From positions 22,543 through 86,542 of the IMG/VR virus record IMGVR_UViG_3300027754_000067: a stretch of 64,000 nucleotides of DNA, one strand, 5' to 3'. Position numbers and translations under genes: made by a program. Below the pieces are notes generated by a model. The model was not told the origin of the DNA, ran no database searches, and worked only from the letters and a program-made list of their open reading frames with translations. This DNA is from a virus. Below, piece by piece: positions 41,401 to 49,111 of this stretch (positions within the stretch are counted from its first letter, which is position 1; each line of letters opens with the position of its first letter).

Positions 41401-42184
41401 TGAATTGACCGATAACATCTGAAAGTTCTGACTGAATTAGTTCTTTATTTGTGTCATTGGGCATCCATAGCGTATGGTCTTTTTCAATTTGATGATCAAA
41501 AATAACACGACTCAAACGTCCCGCAATGCATGCTGAAATTGCAATAATATTGCCGTTAGAATATTTGCGAAGCATATCAAAGTCAATTCTTGGGTATTTA
41601 TAAAACCCCTCAATGTTACTTTCCGTTACAATACGGAAAATAGATTTCAAACCAGCACTGTTTTTAGGCAGTAGTACAATATGGTTGCGCTGATAAAGAG
41701 GATTTGACCATTTGTTCGACTTTGATTCTTCTTCATTTTCAACGGAAGTTGTTTCTTCTTCGTCTGGCGCAGAAACTAAATCTTCGTTAATTGCCGCAAG
41801 ATCTTCTTCTGTCTTGGACATATCATCACTGAAAGCATTAACTGCTTTTGACTTAGATTTAGCCTTTGCAATCTCAGATTTACGTTTTTCTAGCTTGTCA
41901 GCATCATATAGTTCACGCCATTTCGAAAGAGAATCGATGAAATAGCCTTCGATGCCAGGAAGACCCTTAAATTTCTTACCAGCTTTATTTACTTTCTGCT
42001 CATGCAACTTGAAAAATGAAACACCTTGCATGTTTCCATGGTCCGTCAGAGCCATGGAATCTGATCCATTTTTAATAGCCCAATCAATGTGTTTGTCTGG
42101 TAAGTCCAGTGCATCCCCCGGTGATCCAACGCATGAATGTCCATGAAGATTTGTAAAACGATTTGGTTTGATAATAAACGACAT
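38474..42184 (-). CDS. dnaE: DNA polymerase III alpha subunit
   Basis: 1236 aa, similar in length to bacterial DnaE. N-terminal PHP domain (NLHGHSCVGSPGD, ALTDHGN), a Glu/Ser-rich insertion at residues 115-170, and the palm with GAGRGSAAGSLVLYVL (near 501), GAVDIDLDYADRE (two catalytic Asp) and LKYDVLGLG (third Asp). A thumb/fingers region with RNRTDIEEARASLPHP, a helix-hairpin-helix region and a C-terminal OB-fold-like domain (LRLFGELNKEYTCFIW) complete it. Replicates the phage genome. Most large phages use family A or B polymerases, so a C-family enzyme is noteworthy. No clamp loader or clamp is visible in this window. Confidence 0.97.
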   Translation of the reverse strand: MSFIIKPNRFTNLHGHSCVGSPGDALDLPDKHIDWAIKNGSDSMALTDHGNMQGVSFFKLHEQKVNKAGKKFKGLPGIEGYFIDSLSKWRELYDADKLEKRKSEIAKAKSKSKAVNAFSDDMSKTEEDLAAINEDLVSAPDEEETTSVENEEESKSNKWSNPLYQRNHIVLLPKNSAGLKSIFRIVTESNIEGFYKYPRIDFDMLRKYSNGNIIAISACIAGRLSRVIFDHQIEKDHTLWMPNDTNKELIQSELSDVIGQFKDALGEENYFIELQANRLGQQHLSNYHLIEASKRTNTKLVMTCDSHYADPAHWKEREIYKAMAWATKTKGEVDLAKIPQSISDIKCELYPKNQDQMWDSYIRYCKEVYPEVYNDDELMKDAIERTHDIAHQMIGDVKFDTTVKYPSMTKLIDKDRLEILRSKFADASEDDLVFKELVDRCIKGMRFRKKNHDDKYIDRLKNELNVIKHLNMQKYFLTYAKILEVVTNHMITGAGRGSAAGSLVLYVLNITQIDPIKYGLLFERMLTIHKVGAVDIDLDYADRELALKLITDHFGSGAVVPVTNFNQLKLKSLIKDLSRMYSLPFEEINKATFEIEKEAREAARKQEDFDAGTWVLTFEEAVKYSPTFNRLIEQYPVLESSIKVLFKQVRGLSTHASGVGIYTGNQDEMPIIKFGNKFQTPWPEGQNYRHLESFGVLKYDVLGLGTLRMFEKCIERIIKKQTGKNAVPFAEIAKWYYENVHPDNNNLDDLAVYKNIFWNSNEVGTFQWIADNVKKFTSELKPRTIEDLSMITATFRPGPLDAGVDKLLLRNRTDIEEARASLPHPALEQVLAETNYVLIYQEQIQLIFNKLAGVPIDKTDDVRKAFTKRDLSNLEKSAAERNRLREEFAKGCDEHSKIKKEEAYKIFDYMEQYVRYSFNKAHSVCYACVAYQCAWLQHYFQDEWVATYIDYCTSDKGKAAGKEDPKMVAIKEAKMLGYKISKADINKSDYEFIIDTENKKTLVPSFSSMKYVGKTVTTELKDYRPYTSVRDLIVNKDGTWRHTKFNKRALTTLIKLEAMGSMDIVGEGKQFKNYKQLYSVLIDKFDEFKRITNRKKNNDITQLLEKAIEDVQSMEDWTKKEKLEFTKDLAGSVDISLIVPPEVHAKLESLGFESIDNWCEKGNYWGIVAGATKAITKTNKEYVKLRLFGELNKEYTCFIWGWKGEINVQENDVIVGLVDRSDFGYSCFQNKLFKIS

Positions 42185-42259
42185 TGTTAGCCTGTTGTGT
42201 TAAGTGTTCTCTGACACTATAAAGCATTCAAAATAGTCTGTAAAGAACTATTTAATCCT

Positions 42260-43162
42260 ATGATTAATTGGAAAAAGCCTGACTTGCAAGAAGAAATTGA
42301 AGAAATTGAGCGTGCAGCTGTTGATTTAGATATAGACGCATCTAAATTATTTGAAGATGCTAAAAAAGGAAAAATAATTGATTTATCCGATGATATTTGG
42401 AGTAAATTAGATAATACCGATTCGTGGGATATTAAATCAATCGAAGATGCAAGAGTGCTTGCCGATGAGTATGACAAAGACATTGAGAGCCTCATTAGAG
42501 GCTTTGAATCAGGCAAAGCGTCAATCCCTTGTCCAATCGTTCTTAAGCGACAGGAGGGTGGTTATTATTTGATTGCGGGCAATACTCGTCTTATGGTAGC
42601 AAGAGCATTTGGAATGATTCCTAGAATCTATCTCGTGGAAGATAACCAAGAAGAAGGGGAGCATATTCTTCAAGAAATTCTATTTGAAGCAATCGGCCAA
42701 AGTATTATCGTAGGCACTATTAAAAATAAAAACATTGTAAACCTGGATTATCACGGTAAAAATCCAGGAGGTTCTGGCATGAGAACAGTTGAACCGGTTT
42801 GTCTAGGGTATAATAAAAGAAATCGTTTGGTGCTTCGGGTATGGGATGAAGCTGGTGCCTCTCATACTGGTTTTACCGGAAAACAACCATTACCTGGATG
42901 GCGATTGTTACGTGTTGATAGAATAGTATCTTATAATCCTACAGAGGAGCAATTTACTCAAGCAAGACCAAAATACAATCCTAGTGGCGATAGAAGTATG
43001 GCAAGAGTGATTGTGAATGCTGATTTTAGCATGCCAGCAACGCCACCTGTATCTCCCGCACAACCTGTGTCTCCCGCACAGCCTTCGGAGCCCATCGAAG
43101 GAACAAGTCCGGTCAAGGAGTTAACTGAATCTAGAATTTATAAAGGATTATTTATTGATTAG
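42260..43162 (+). CDS. ParB-like nuclease domain fused to WYL-like domain
   Basis: 300 aa. ParB/Srx motif CPIVLKRQEGGYYLIAGNTRLMVARAFG (near residues 92-119). Residues 145-235 (VNLDYHG..... GMRTVEPVCLGYNKRNRLVLRVWDE.. GWRLLRVDRI) resemble a WYL ligand-binding domain. A Pro-rich linker (PVSPAQPVSPAQP) and a C-terminal LTESRIYKGLFID tail, similar to the C-terminus of the 26669 product, follow. TATTTAA-N4-ATG. Divergent from dnaE. Confidence 0.8.
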   Translation: MINWKKPDLQEEIEEIERAAVDLDIDASKLFEDAKKGKIIDLSDDIWSKLDNTDSWDIKSIEDARVLADEYDKDIESLIRGFESGKASIPCPIVLKRQEGGYYLIAGNTRLMVARAFGMIPRIYLVEDNQEEGEHILQEILFEAIGQSIIVGTIKNKNIVNLDYHGKNPGGSGMRTVEPVCLGYNKRNRLVLRVWDEAGASHTGFTGKQPLPGWRLLRVDRIVSYNPTEEQFTQARPKYNPSGDRSMARVIVNADFSMPATPPVSPAQPVSPAQPSEPIEGTSPVKELTESRIYKGLFID

Positions 43163-44717
43163 CGGTGATTGGAGCTAGAATTTCTGAAGTCAAAACGCCA
43201 GAAGAATATAAATCAGCTATTTTTTTCATGACAGAAAAAGGTATTGATGAGCTTTCATTGTTTTCACGTGATAATTTAGCAATTGCTTCTTTGTTTTGTG
43301 TTTTTAAAGCTTCAGCTAAATTTTTAATAAATTCATTGGTTCTTCCGCCCAATGCAAAATTACGTAATGCAATGAATTCATAGCTCTGCGTGTCAATTAA
43401 ACCGGATTTATTAATAACCTCAATACCAAGGCTAGGAGCTATATTTATTAGATACAGCGTAGTTGCTGCTTGATAGAATGGTGGTTTTTTAAATATTTCT
43501 GGATTTGTGTTGGTTGATGACAGTTTTTTAATATCTTCAATGGTTGCTGTATCTAAATTTTCAAAGTATGCATAATATGGATCAAAATCTGCCCAATAAT
43601 CTTGTTTAGGATTATATGTTTGATGCGATATTTTCGCCATATCTAATACTTGTTCTATTGATAGATTTTCTTTAGTTATTCTATCAACAAAATCAGCAAG
43701 AACATCAATATTATTTAAAGTAAGAGAACCTTTGGCATCTGGATAGTATAGATATGGAAGTAATGGTAATGATATTTTGTCTATTATTTTCCTCATCATT
43801 ACAGTATATTCATCATTTTCCATATAGTCGCTTTGTGAGAAAATGTCGTAAAAATCTCTTAAATGTTTTTTAAATGCTAATCCATCCATTCCTTCCGTAG
43901 ATTTTAAGAATTCCTCGGATCGTTTTTCGGCTGTGATTAGTTTTTTGACAAATGGAGTAAGTACGTTTATTATTTCCTGCGGATAATATTCAATGAATTC
44001 TCCTAACGTTACTGCATTGTCTAAGGCATCAAAGAATTCGACATCTTTGCTATTTGGATATACCGCCACGGCTAGTTTATTGAATATTTTCTCCGTAGGT
44101 AATTTATCAATTATAAAATAGAATTCTATCCCACGATCTGCATATGATGTGTAATAATTCTCAGATTGTGTCGCAGATATGCACCATTTAGTTCCAAAAC
44201 CATAATAGCATGAAGCTTCCATTGACTCTGGTTTAACAATGGTAAATCTATCGTTTTTGAAGATTAATTTTGAAGATTTTTTAGCTTGTTTTTTTAGTTC
44301 TGTTTTAGAATATTGAGGCAAATCCTCGACAGCATCCTCAAGATCTTCTAGTTTTTTGTATGATTCAATATCACTGTTTGTTATCCATCCAAGTTTTATT
44401 CCTTTGTCAAAGGCTAAAATAGATTTTTTTATTATTTCGACGGTATTTAATATAGCTCGTGGCTGCTGAGAGCTATAGAGATCATATTTTATTTTTAATT
44501 GCTTTGCGATCCAAAAAATATATTTCTGGTATTCTTGGCCAGAAAACATGTCGATATAATTGGCCATTTCTGGATATTTTGATTTTACATCATCAATACG
44601 AGCTTCTAATAATAAGGTTAACCTTGGGCCAATCCCTTTTGTACCTTGAGTTTTCTTTATGAAATATTGTTCTTTTACGAGAGATTTTATAATTTGTTTT
44701 AGGATGTGATGATTCAT
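43152..44717 (-). CDS. tagged GTxWC-domain protein, 521 aa
   Basis: Tag NHHILKQIIKSLVKE|Q. FKNDRFTIVKPESMEASCYYGFGTKWCISATQ (near residues 150-180) corresponds to the EASC..GTTWC domain of the 26669 product, followed by DRGIEFYFIIDK. The C-terminal part is helical without clear repeats. TATTTAA-N4-ATG. Ends overlap convergently with the ParB/WYL gene by 11 nt. Confidence 0.75.
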   Translation of the reverse strand: MNHHILKQIIKSLVKEQYFIKKTQGTKGIGPRLTLLLEARIDDVKSKYPEMANYIDMFSGQEYQKYIFWIAKQLKIKYDLYSSQQPRAILNTVEIIKKSILAFDKGIKLGWITNSDIESYKKLEDLEDAVEDLPQYSKTELKKQAKKSSKLIFKNDRFTIVKPESMEASCYYGFGTKWCISATQSENYYTSYADRGIEFYFIIDKLPTEKIFNKLAVAVYPNSKDVEFFDALDNAVTLGEFIEYYPQEIINVLTPFVKKLITAEKRSEEFLKSTEGMDGLAFKKHLRDFYDIFSQSDYMENDEYTVMMRKIIDKISLPLLPYLYYPDAKGSLTLNNIDVLADFVDRITKENLSIEQVLDMAKISHQTYNPKQDYWADFDPYYAYFENLDTATIEDIKKLSSTNTNPEIFKKPPFYQAATTLYLINIAPSLGIEVINKSGLIDTQSYEFIALRNFALGGRTNEFIKNLAEALKTQNKEAIAKLSRENNESSSIPFSVMKKIADLYSSGVLTSEILAPITANQ

Positions 44718-44737
44718 GAGATTAAATATATCTCATG

Positions 44738-44899
44738 TCAGTCTTCTGATTTCACTGAAGATATATCTTTACGAATAGCTTTAGTTTCCGTTTCCAGTTT
44801 TGTCTCTAGTTTTTTTATTTGATCTTTTAAATGACGCACTTCTTCAAGTATTGCTTTTAGGTACTCGTTTTGTTGTTTTTCGTTCTTGCTTGTAGACAT
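44738..44899 (-). CDS. small coiled-coil protein, 53 aa
   Basis: MSTSKNEKQQNEYLKAILEE.. followed by a heptad-like Leu/Ile pattern. AAAAAGG precedes ATG. It overlaps the 3' end of the upstream AT-hook gene by 56 nt in another frame. Confidence 0.55.
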   Translation of the reverse strand: MSTSKNEKQQNEYLKAILEEVRHLKDQIKKLETKLETETKAIRKDISSVKSED

Positions 44900-45338
44900 T
44901 TTTATATACCTTTTTGTAAATGATTGTTAGATTTGATTTAGAAGCTGCTTGATAGCTTCCATTATCCCATTGAACCCTGACCATTTCGCTATTTATACTA
45001 TCATAAGCAATCCTTCCACGAAAAGTCTTGGAACCTGACTTTTGCTCTACTCTTTGACCAATTAAAAATATTGGATATTTTGGAACCCATGTTGGATCAC
45101 GCATATCGACTACACTTCCAGAAGTTTCAACTACAGATCCTGTTACAGATCCTGTTGTTAATAATTCTAATTGTGATAAACGCTGCCGTTCAAGTAATTC
45201 TTTACGCAAAGCAAAATCTGCCTCACGTGCTTCTTTTGTTCGCCGTAAAACTTCTTCTTTTGTTGGGCGACCAATTTTCTTTTTAGGCGCAGCATTTTCA
45301 GTTGTTTTATTTTTTGGAAGTTTTGAATTTACGCTCAT
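44844..45338 (-). CDS. AT-hook basic protein, 164 aa
   Basis: The longer frame starts at 45377, but MSVNSKLPKN at 45338 is the likelier start. KKKIGRPTKEEVLRR is an AT-hook-like DNA-binding motif; a Lys/Tyr-rich C-terminus (YKKVYKNVYKQERKTTKR) follows a small beta-rich domain (GQRVEQKSGSKTFRGRIAYD). Confidence 0.7.
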   Translation of the reverse strand: MSVNSKLPKNKTTENAAPKKKIGRPTKEEVLRRTKEAREADFALRKELLERQRLSQLELLTTGSVTGSVVETSGSVVDMRDPTWVPKYPIFLIGQRVEQKSGSKTFRGRIAYDSINSEMVRVQWDNGSYQAASKSNLTIIYKKVYKNVYKQERKTTKRVPKSNT

Positions 45339-45466
45339 ATGAATATTATATACTCTAACGAAAGAAGAATCAAGCATTTATACAACTGCCCAAAAAGTTT
45401 AATATATGCGACATTAATATATATTAAATATAACCAATAAGCTATTGGGTTAAAAATGAGGATAAC

Positions 45467-45796
45467 ATGCAAATTACAGTAAAACAACTAAAACAATTAA
45501 TTCGTGAAGCCGTAGAAGAAGCCTACAATGAAGGTGAAATGGAAGAAGAGACTGTAGAAGAATGTGGATATGGTATGTCCGCTGAAAAGGAAGATGGTGG
45601 TCCATTACGTCGTGACGTTATGGAACAAGATGAAAGATTTCTTGAAGAATATCTTGCTGAAGCAAAAAAAGCAAAAGAAGATAAAAAGCCAGCAAAAAAA
45701 TTGCCAGCTTTTATTGTTAAAGCGCAAGAAAAAGCTGCTGCAAAGAAAAAAGCTGCTGCCGAAGCCGCAAAGAAAAAACCAGTAGCTAAAAAATAA
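45467..45796 (+). CDS. tagged Lys/Ala/Glu-rich protein, 109 aa
   Basis: MQITVKQLKQLIRE|A tag-like start, an acidic middle and a KAQEKAAAKKKAAAEAAKKK C-terminus like histone H1 tails. Composition and tag suit a prohead core or DNA-packing protein. Ribosome-binding site GAGGATAAC. Confidence 0.7.
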   Translation: MQITVKQLKQLIREAVEEAYNEGEMEEETVEECGYGMSAEKEDGGPLRRDVMEQDERFLEEYLAEAKKAKEDKKPAKKLPAFIVKAQEKAAAKKKAAAEAAKKKPVAKK

Positions 45797-45798
45797 TT

Positions 45799-46107
45799 TT
45801 ACTCATAACCAATTTGATTATTAAATAATCCACAATCACAACTATGCCAATCATTATGCCAAAAACAATCTTTGGCATGTTCTTCTTGTTTTACACGTGG
45901 AGAATTTAAGCTACGTGGACCATGATATTGGTTTTCCATAACAGTACCCACTTCATTCCATCTACCAAACATTTCATACCATTCTGGAAATGTTCTATCA
46001 CCAGCTTTAAGCCGGATCATGTTTTCTTTAAATGTTTCGGCGCACTCTTTTAACTCTTCGATAAAGTCAAATACGGATATAATGATTGGTTTTTCTTCTT
46101 GACTCAT
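45799..46107 (-). CDS. hypothetical protein, 102 aa
   Basis: Last gene of a three-gene minus operon joined by ATGA overlaps. Contains several Cys/His at the C-terminus (CFWHNDWHSCDCG) that may bind metal. Confidence 0.75.
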   Translation of the reverse strand: MSQEEKPIIISVFDFIEELKECAETFKENMIRLKAGDRTFPEWYEMFGRWNEVGTVMENQYHGPRSLNSPRVKQEEHAKDCFWHNDWHSCDCGLFNNQIGYE

Positions 46108-46307
46108 TTTATTATTTCCTTTAAATCTAAAATATATAAATTATACATTGACTCTTCAACTAAAACTTTCCATACAGTATATTTTTTTATGTTGTGTCGA
46201 TAAATTATTGGCTCAATAACCATTCCAATTTTACCTACTAATTTTTTAGTCCAAAGTGGTTGATCACCAGCATCAATAATCTCAACTAACAGTCCGGCCC
46301 TAATCAT
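46104..46307 (-). CDS. hypothetical protein, 67 aa
   Basis: Middle gene of the operon; its ATG and TGA overlap its neighbours by ATGA. Sequence GLLVEIIDAGDQPLWTKKLVGKIGMVIEPII suggests an SH3-like barrel. Confidence 0.75.
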   Translation of the reverse strand: MIRAGLLVEIIDAGDQPLWTKKLVGKIGMVIEPIIYRHNIKKYTVWKVLVEESMYNLYILDLKEIIK

Positions 46308-46453
46308 TCCTGATCTGTGGTTTCATTTTCAACAACTTCCATGGATTCTTCTACAGATTCCAATGCGGGCTGTTTTTCTCGATATTGGACTGCAAACCAA
46401 CATCCAACACGGCAAACATTCCAACTTTCATATTTTATTTCTTGATTGTTCAT
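46304..46453 (-). CDS. hypothetical protein, 49 aa
   Basis: First gene of the operon, with AAGGAG six or seven bases before ATG. CRVGCWFAVQYREKQP then an acidic tail (ESVEESMEVVENETTDQE). Its TGA overlaps the next ATG. Confidence 0.7.
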   Translation of the reverse strand: MNNQEIKYESWNVCRVGCWFAVQYREKQPALESVEESMEVVENETTDQE

Positions 46454-46485
46454 TTTTTTCTCCTTGAAGTATTTTACGTTAAATT

Positions 46486-46647
46486 TTAGTAATGTCCGTT
46501 TCGGATAGATTCTATGTTGATAAATAATTTATGTTTGTCAACGGCACTTGTATGATGGCTATGCACAGTATCACAATCATCATCACATCGCTCAAAAATT
46601 TCAGATTCACACTCAATAATTTTATTGCATGAGCAGAAAACCCACAC
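46486..46647 (-). pseudogene. possible gene remnant truncated by IS end
   Basis: Frame CSCNKIIECESEIFERCDDD.. to NIESIRNGHY and TAA reads like coding sequence with a Cys cluster, but it has no native start: upstream it runs into the 56-bp IS200/IS605-like end. A GTG within the repeat could start it. The gene's original 5' part appears to have been lost. Confidence 0.4.
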
Positions 46648-46892
46648 CCTCGTCCTGTGGGATGAATGCGATTCATTTTAATATAATTTGAACAAAAACA
46701 TATTTTGCATAATAATTAAAAACGTCGGAGCAATTAATTTTTCCGATATCGTTCGGAACGAACGATTACGAGCATGGAGAGAATATAAAACCAACTGGCT
46801 TGCCAGCGGTAATTTTCGGTGAAGTGCTTAAAGTTCTAGAGACAAACTCTTTAGAAGCTCACAGGCTTGTCCTGTGAGTAGTTCACAGTAAC
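46621..46892 (+). mobile_element. IS200/IS605-like remnant or MITE
   Basis: Left part 46621-46676 is a 56-bp sequence with hairpins CCCACA..TGTGGG and ATGAAT-GCG-ATTCAT, repeated at 63882. Right part holds the perfect hairpin CTCACAGG-CTTGT-CCTGTGAG (46858-46878) followed by TAGTTCAC. Subterminal palindromes of this kind mark IS200/IS605 ends. No transposase or TnpB frame lies between them (about 180 bp). Confidence 0.6.
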
Positions 46893-46927
46893 AGAGGCCA
46901 CAGAACATGTCAAATTGTTAATTTAAA

Positions 46928-47182
46928 TTATTTTTTTAACGTTTTTAAAACTTCTTCTTTTACAATTGTTTTTAAATTGTATCTTTTAAATTTTTCTTCA
47001 ACTTCTGGATGATCCGCAAGAAATTTCTCCATTTTCATTATCTCTTCTGGAGATAAATGCACTGGTTTTTCTTCGGGCAACTCTACTGGTTCTTCATCAG
47101 ATAACTTTTGCGTGTATTGATTTTTTGGAAATATTTGCATATGGATCTCTTTCAATTTAAATAGTAAATTATTTTGATTCAT
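46928..47182 (-). CDS. hypothetical protein, 84 aa
   Basis: Polar protein with an acidic Pro-rich middle (EEPVELPEEKPVHLSPEE) and a helical C-terminus (NLKTIVKEEVLKTLKK) that resembles the N-terminal tags but at the other end. Overlaps the upstream peptidase gene by 14 nt. Confidence 0.7.
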   Translation of the reverse strand: MNQNNLLFKLKEIHMQIFPKNQYTQKLSDEEPVELPEEKPVHLSPEEIMKMEKFLADHPEVEEKFKRYNLKTIVKEEVLKTLKK

Positions 47183-47831
47183 CTTTTTCAGAAGATAGGA
47201 AATTATTACCTTTATCCGTAATATTGAAAATGGTTACATGTTTATGAGAGCCAGGGCGATGATTACCTTCATTGTCTAATTTGGTTTCATTTATCTCTTC
47301 AAACTCTGCAAGGTTATTATTACGAATATAATCAAGTAGATTATTTATTTGATCTGGTATGTTTGATATCAAACCATAATCTAACGCTTCACCTGTCTGA
47401 TGAGCAGATATACCTTCTGGGTACTGATAAAGGATTTCTTTTGCTTTTTCAATAAGCCGTCCAGCTAAAGTTTTAGGCATGATTTTAAGCATTGTATTTG
47501 GGATAAGTTTTGTATTTTCTTCCCATACACTAGCTATTTTTGACGCTATCTCACCAGCTTTACTATTACAGCTTTTGCAATCTACTGCATATAGCTTGAT
47601 AAGAAATTTGCTACCTTCTCTTTTCCAAATATCAAACATGGCAGAAATCTGCCTATCAGATAATCGCAAGCCACTTGTTATAACTGGTTGTTTGTATCCA
47701 AGCCTAAGTGCTGCTTTATCCATGATATCAGCGAATTTTTTCGCATCGTCGGATACATTCATGTCTGAGTCAACAGATTTATACTCGAAAAGAATATCGT
47801 ATAGCTTGATTTTATTTTTTAAATGTGTCAT
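47169..47831 (-). CDS. tagged M15-like peptidase, 220 aa
   Basis: Tag KIKLYDILFE|Y. VITSGLRLSDRQ (near residue 49), SAHQTGEALDYGL (near 143) and HKHVTI (near 200) follow the D-Ala-D-Ala peptidase M15 order (SG.R...Q, S.H..G.A.D, H.H). It would cleave peptidoglycan cross-links or stems. The tag suggests packaging in the head, perhaps to act during DNA entry. TATTTAA-N4-ATG. Confidence 0.7.
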   Translation of the reverse strand: MTHLKNKIKLYDILFEYKSVDSDMNVSDDAKKFADIMDKAALRLGYKQPVITSGLRLSDRQISAMFDIWKREGSKFLIKLYAVDCKSCNSKAGEIASKIASVWEENTKLIPNTMLKIMPKTLAGRLIEKAKEILYQYPEGISAHQTGEALDYGLISNIPDQINNLLDYIRNNNLAEFEEINETKLDNEGNHRPGSHKHVTIFNITDKGNNFLSSEKDESK

Positions 47832-47850
47832 GAAGTTAAATATTAACTTC

Positions 47851-48444
47851 TCAAGGATTTAGTAAAGATCCGCCTTTGGCAATCACCCAAGCGTCAATCA
47901 TGTCTCCGTTGCTGGAATCGTAGACTTCTTGATTTTTCCTGGAGCCAGTTTTAGCAATGTGTTTTTTGTATGGAAATTCAGGGTGCAGAGCGATAACATA
48001 ATCTTTAACTTGTTCTTTCTTCGGTCGTTTGTCGGCTTTATTATTTTTAAAGCCTACAGCTTTTCTTGCGCTTGATACATTAACATCAATGACTTGCGCT
48101 CCAAAAGCTTTATGGGATAAATATGATAATAAGACATTGAATTTTGCAAGAGTTATCAAAGTATCAGCAGAAGAAAATCCCGGCATGAACATTTTAGCGT
48201 TCGCCTCAACAAAGATTTTATCTATATTTCTACCATTTACTAACTTCTTTATTTCTTCTATACCTCTATCAGCTTTATCGAACATAGTTATGCAGCTAGT
48301 TGGGAATTTTATAGCATCTAGTAAAATTAAATTTAAATTTTTGTCTAAAATACATACACCAGTGCAGCTAGTCGATATATCAAGGCCACAATAATATGAT
48401 TCCTTGTCATTTTCGCCAACGTCTTTTTCTTTGTTTTTCTTCAT
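47851..48444 (-). CDS. RuvC-like Holliday junction resolvase
   Basis: 197 aa, RNase H fold. YYCGLDISTSCTGVCILD (near residue 18) carries the first catalytic Asp, IFVEANAKMF (near 76) the Glu, and NGDMIDAWVIA (near 180) the C-terminal Asp residues. Phage RuvC-like enzymes resolve recombination and branched replication DNA before packaging. Confidence 0.88.
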   Translation of the reverse strand: MKKNKEKDVGENDKESYYCGLDISTSCTGVCILDKNLNLILLDAIKFPTSCITMFDKADRGIEEIKKLVNGRNIDKIFVEANAKMFMPGFSSADTLITLAKFNVLLSYLSHKAFGAQVIDVNVSSARKAVGFKNNKADKRPKKEQVKDYVIALHPEFPYKKHIAKTGSRKNQEVYDSSNGDMIDAWVIAKGGSLLNP

Positions 48445-48484
48445 TTTTAAAATTCATTTCTTTTGTGTCTATAAGACAGATGCA

Positions 48485-48961
48485 TTAATTTTTTTGTATA
48501 CCAGAATGCTTAACCCAATCAGGAATGCTGTGATTGATTTTATCATCAATTAGAATATCAAAAGTTTCTTCTTCAGGATTATTTTTAATAATAAAACCAA
48601 CACTGTCTTCTAGGAAATTATTATATTCTCTCTTCCTCCAGAAAAAAGCACCTCTGATTTTTTTCAATTGCACCAAACAACCGGGCTTGATCCATGAATT
48701 ATCAGGCACACCAATCGTACCCGTGAGGTTTGCACCCCAAAGATTTGCGCCCGTGAGATTTGCATCCGTTAGATTTGCGCCATAAAGGTATGCGCCGACA
48801 AGTGATGCATATGCGAGGTCTGCGCCTGTGAGATCAGCACCCGTTAGGTTTGCATCACGTAGATCTGCACCAATGAGATCTGCAACTTCACCTTGCTTGC
48901 CATCAGTTTCAATCCAAAGCTTGTGCAAATCAATAATTTCTTTTATTTTAGATGCTTCCAT
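48485..48961 (-). CDS. pentapeptide-repeat protein with C-terminal domain, 158 aa
   Basis: N-terminal cap ([13 protein letters not shown]) matches the early-region family. About 12 A(D/N)LxG repeats over residues 28-85 are followed by a different domain ([15 protein letters not shown]..) not found in the paralogs. It lies on the minus strand, far from the others, in AT-rich surroundings. TATAAAAT upstream. Confidence 0.85.
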   Translation of the reverse strand: MEASKIKEIIDLHKLWIETDGKQGEVADLIGADLRDANLTGADLTGADLAYASLVGAYLYGANLTDANLTGANLWGANLTGTIGVPDNSWIKPGCLVQLKKIRGAFFWRKREYNNFLEDSVGFIIKNNPEEETFDILIDDKINHSIPDWVKHSGIQKN

Positions 48962-49111
48962 AAATTATATTTTATAGAGTCTGCCATAAAAAGTCAAACT
49001 GTTTATGTTTTAACAGAAATTATTGATTCTTATTATTTTTTTCGGAACTTCCTTTTTTCTGCGTTGTCAAATTAATAGACAGATATTCAACTGTCAGATT
49101 CTGGAGTAACC

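Noticed and set aside
46621-46680. Self-cleaving ribozyme as explanation for the repeated double hairpin
   Set aside because: No hammerhead core (CTGATGA..GAAA) on either strand; the fit to IS200/IS605 ends is better.
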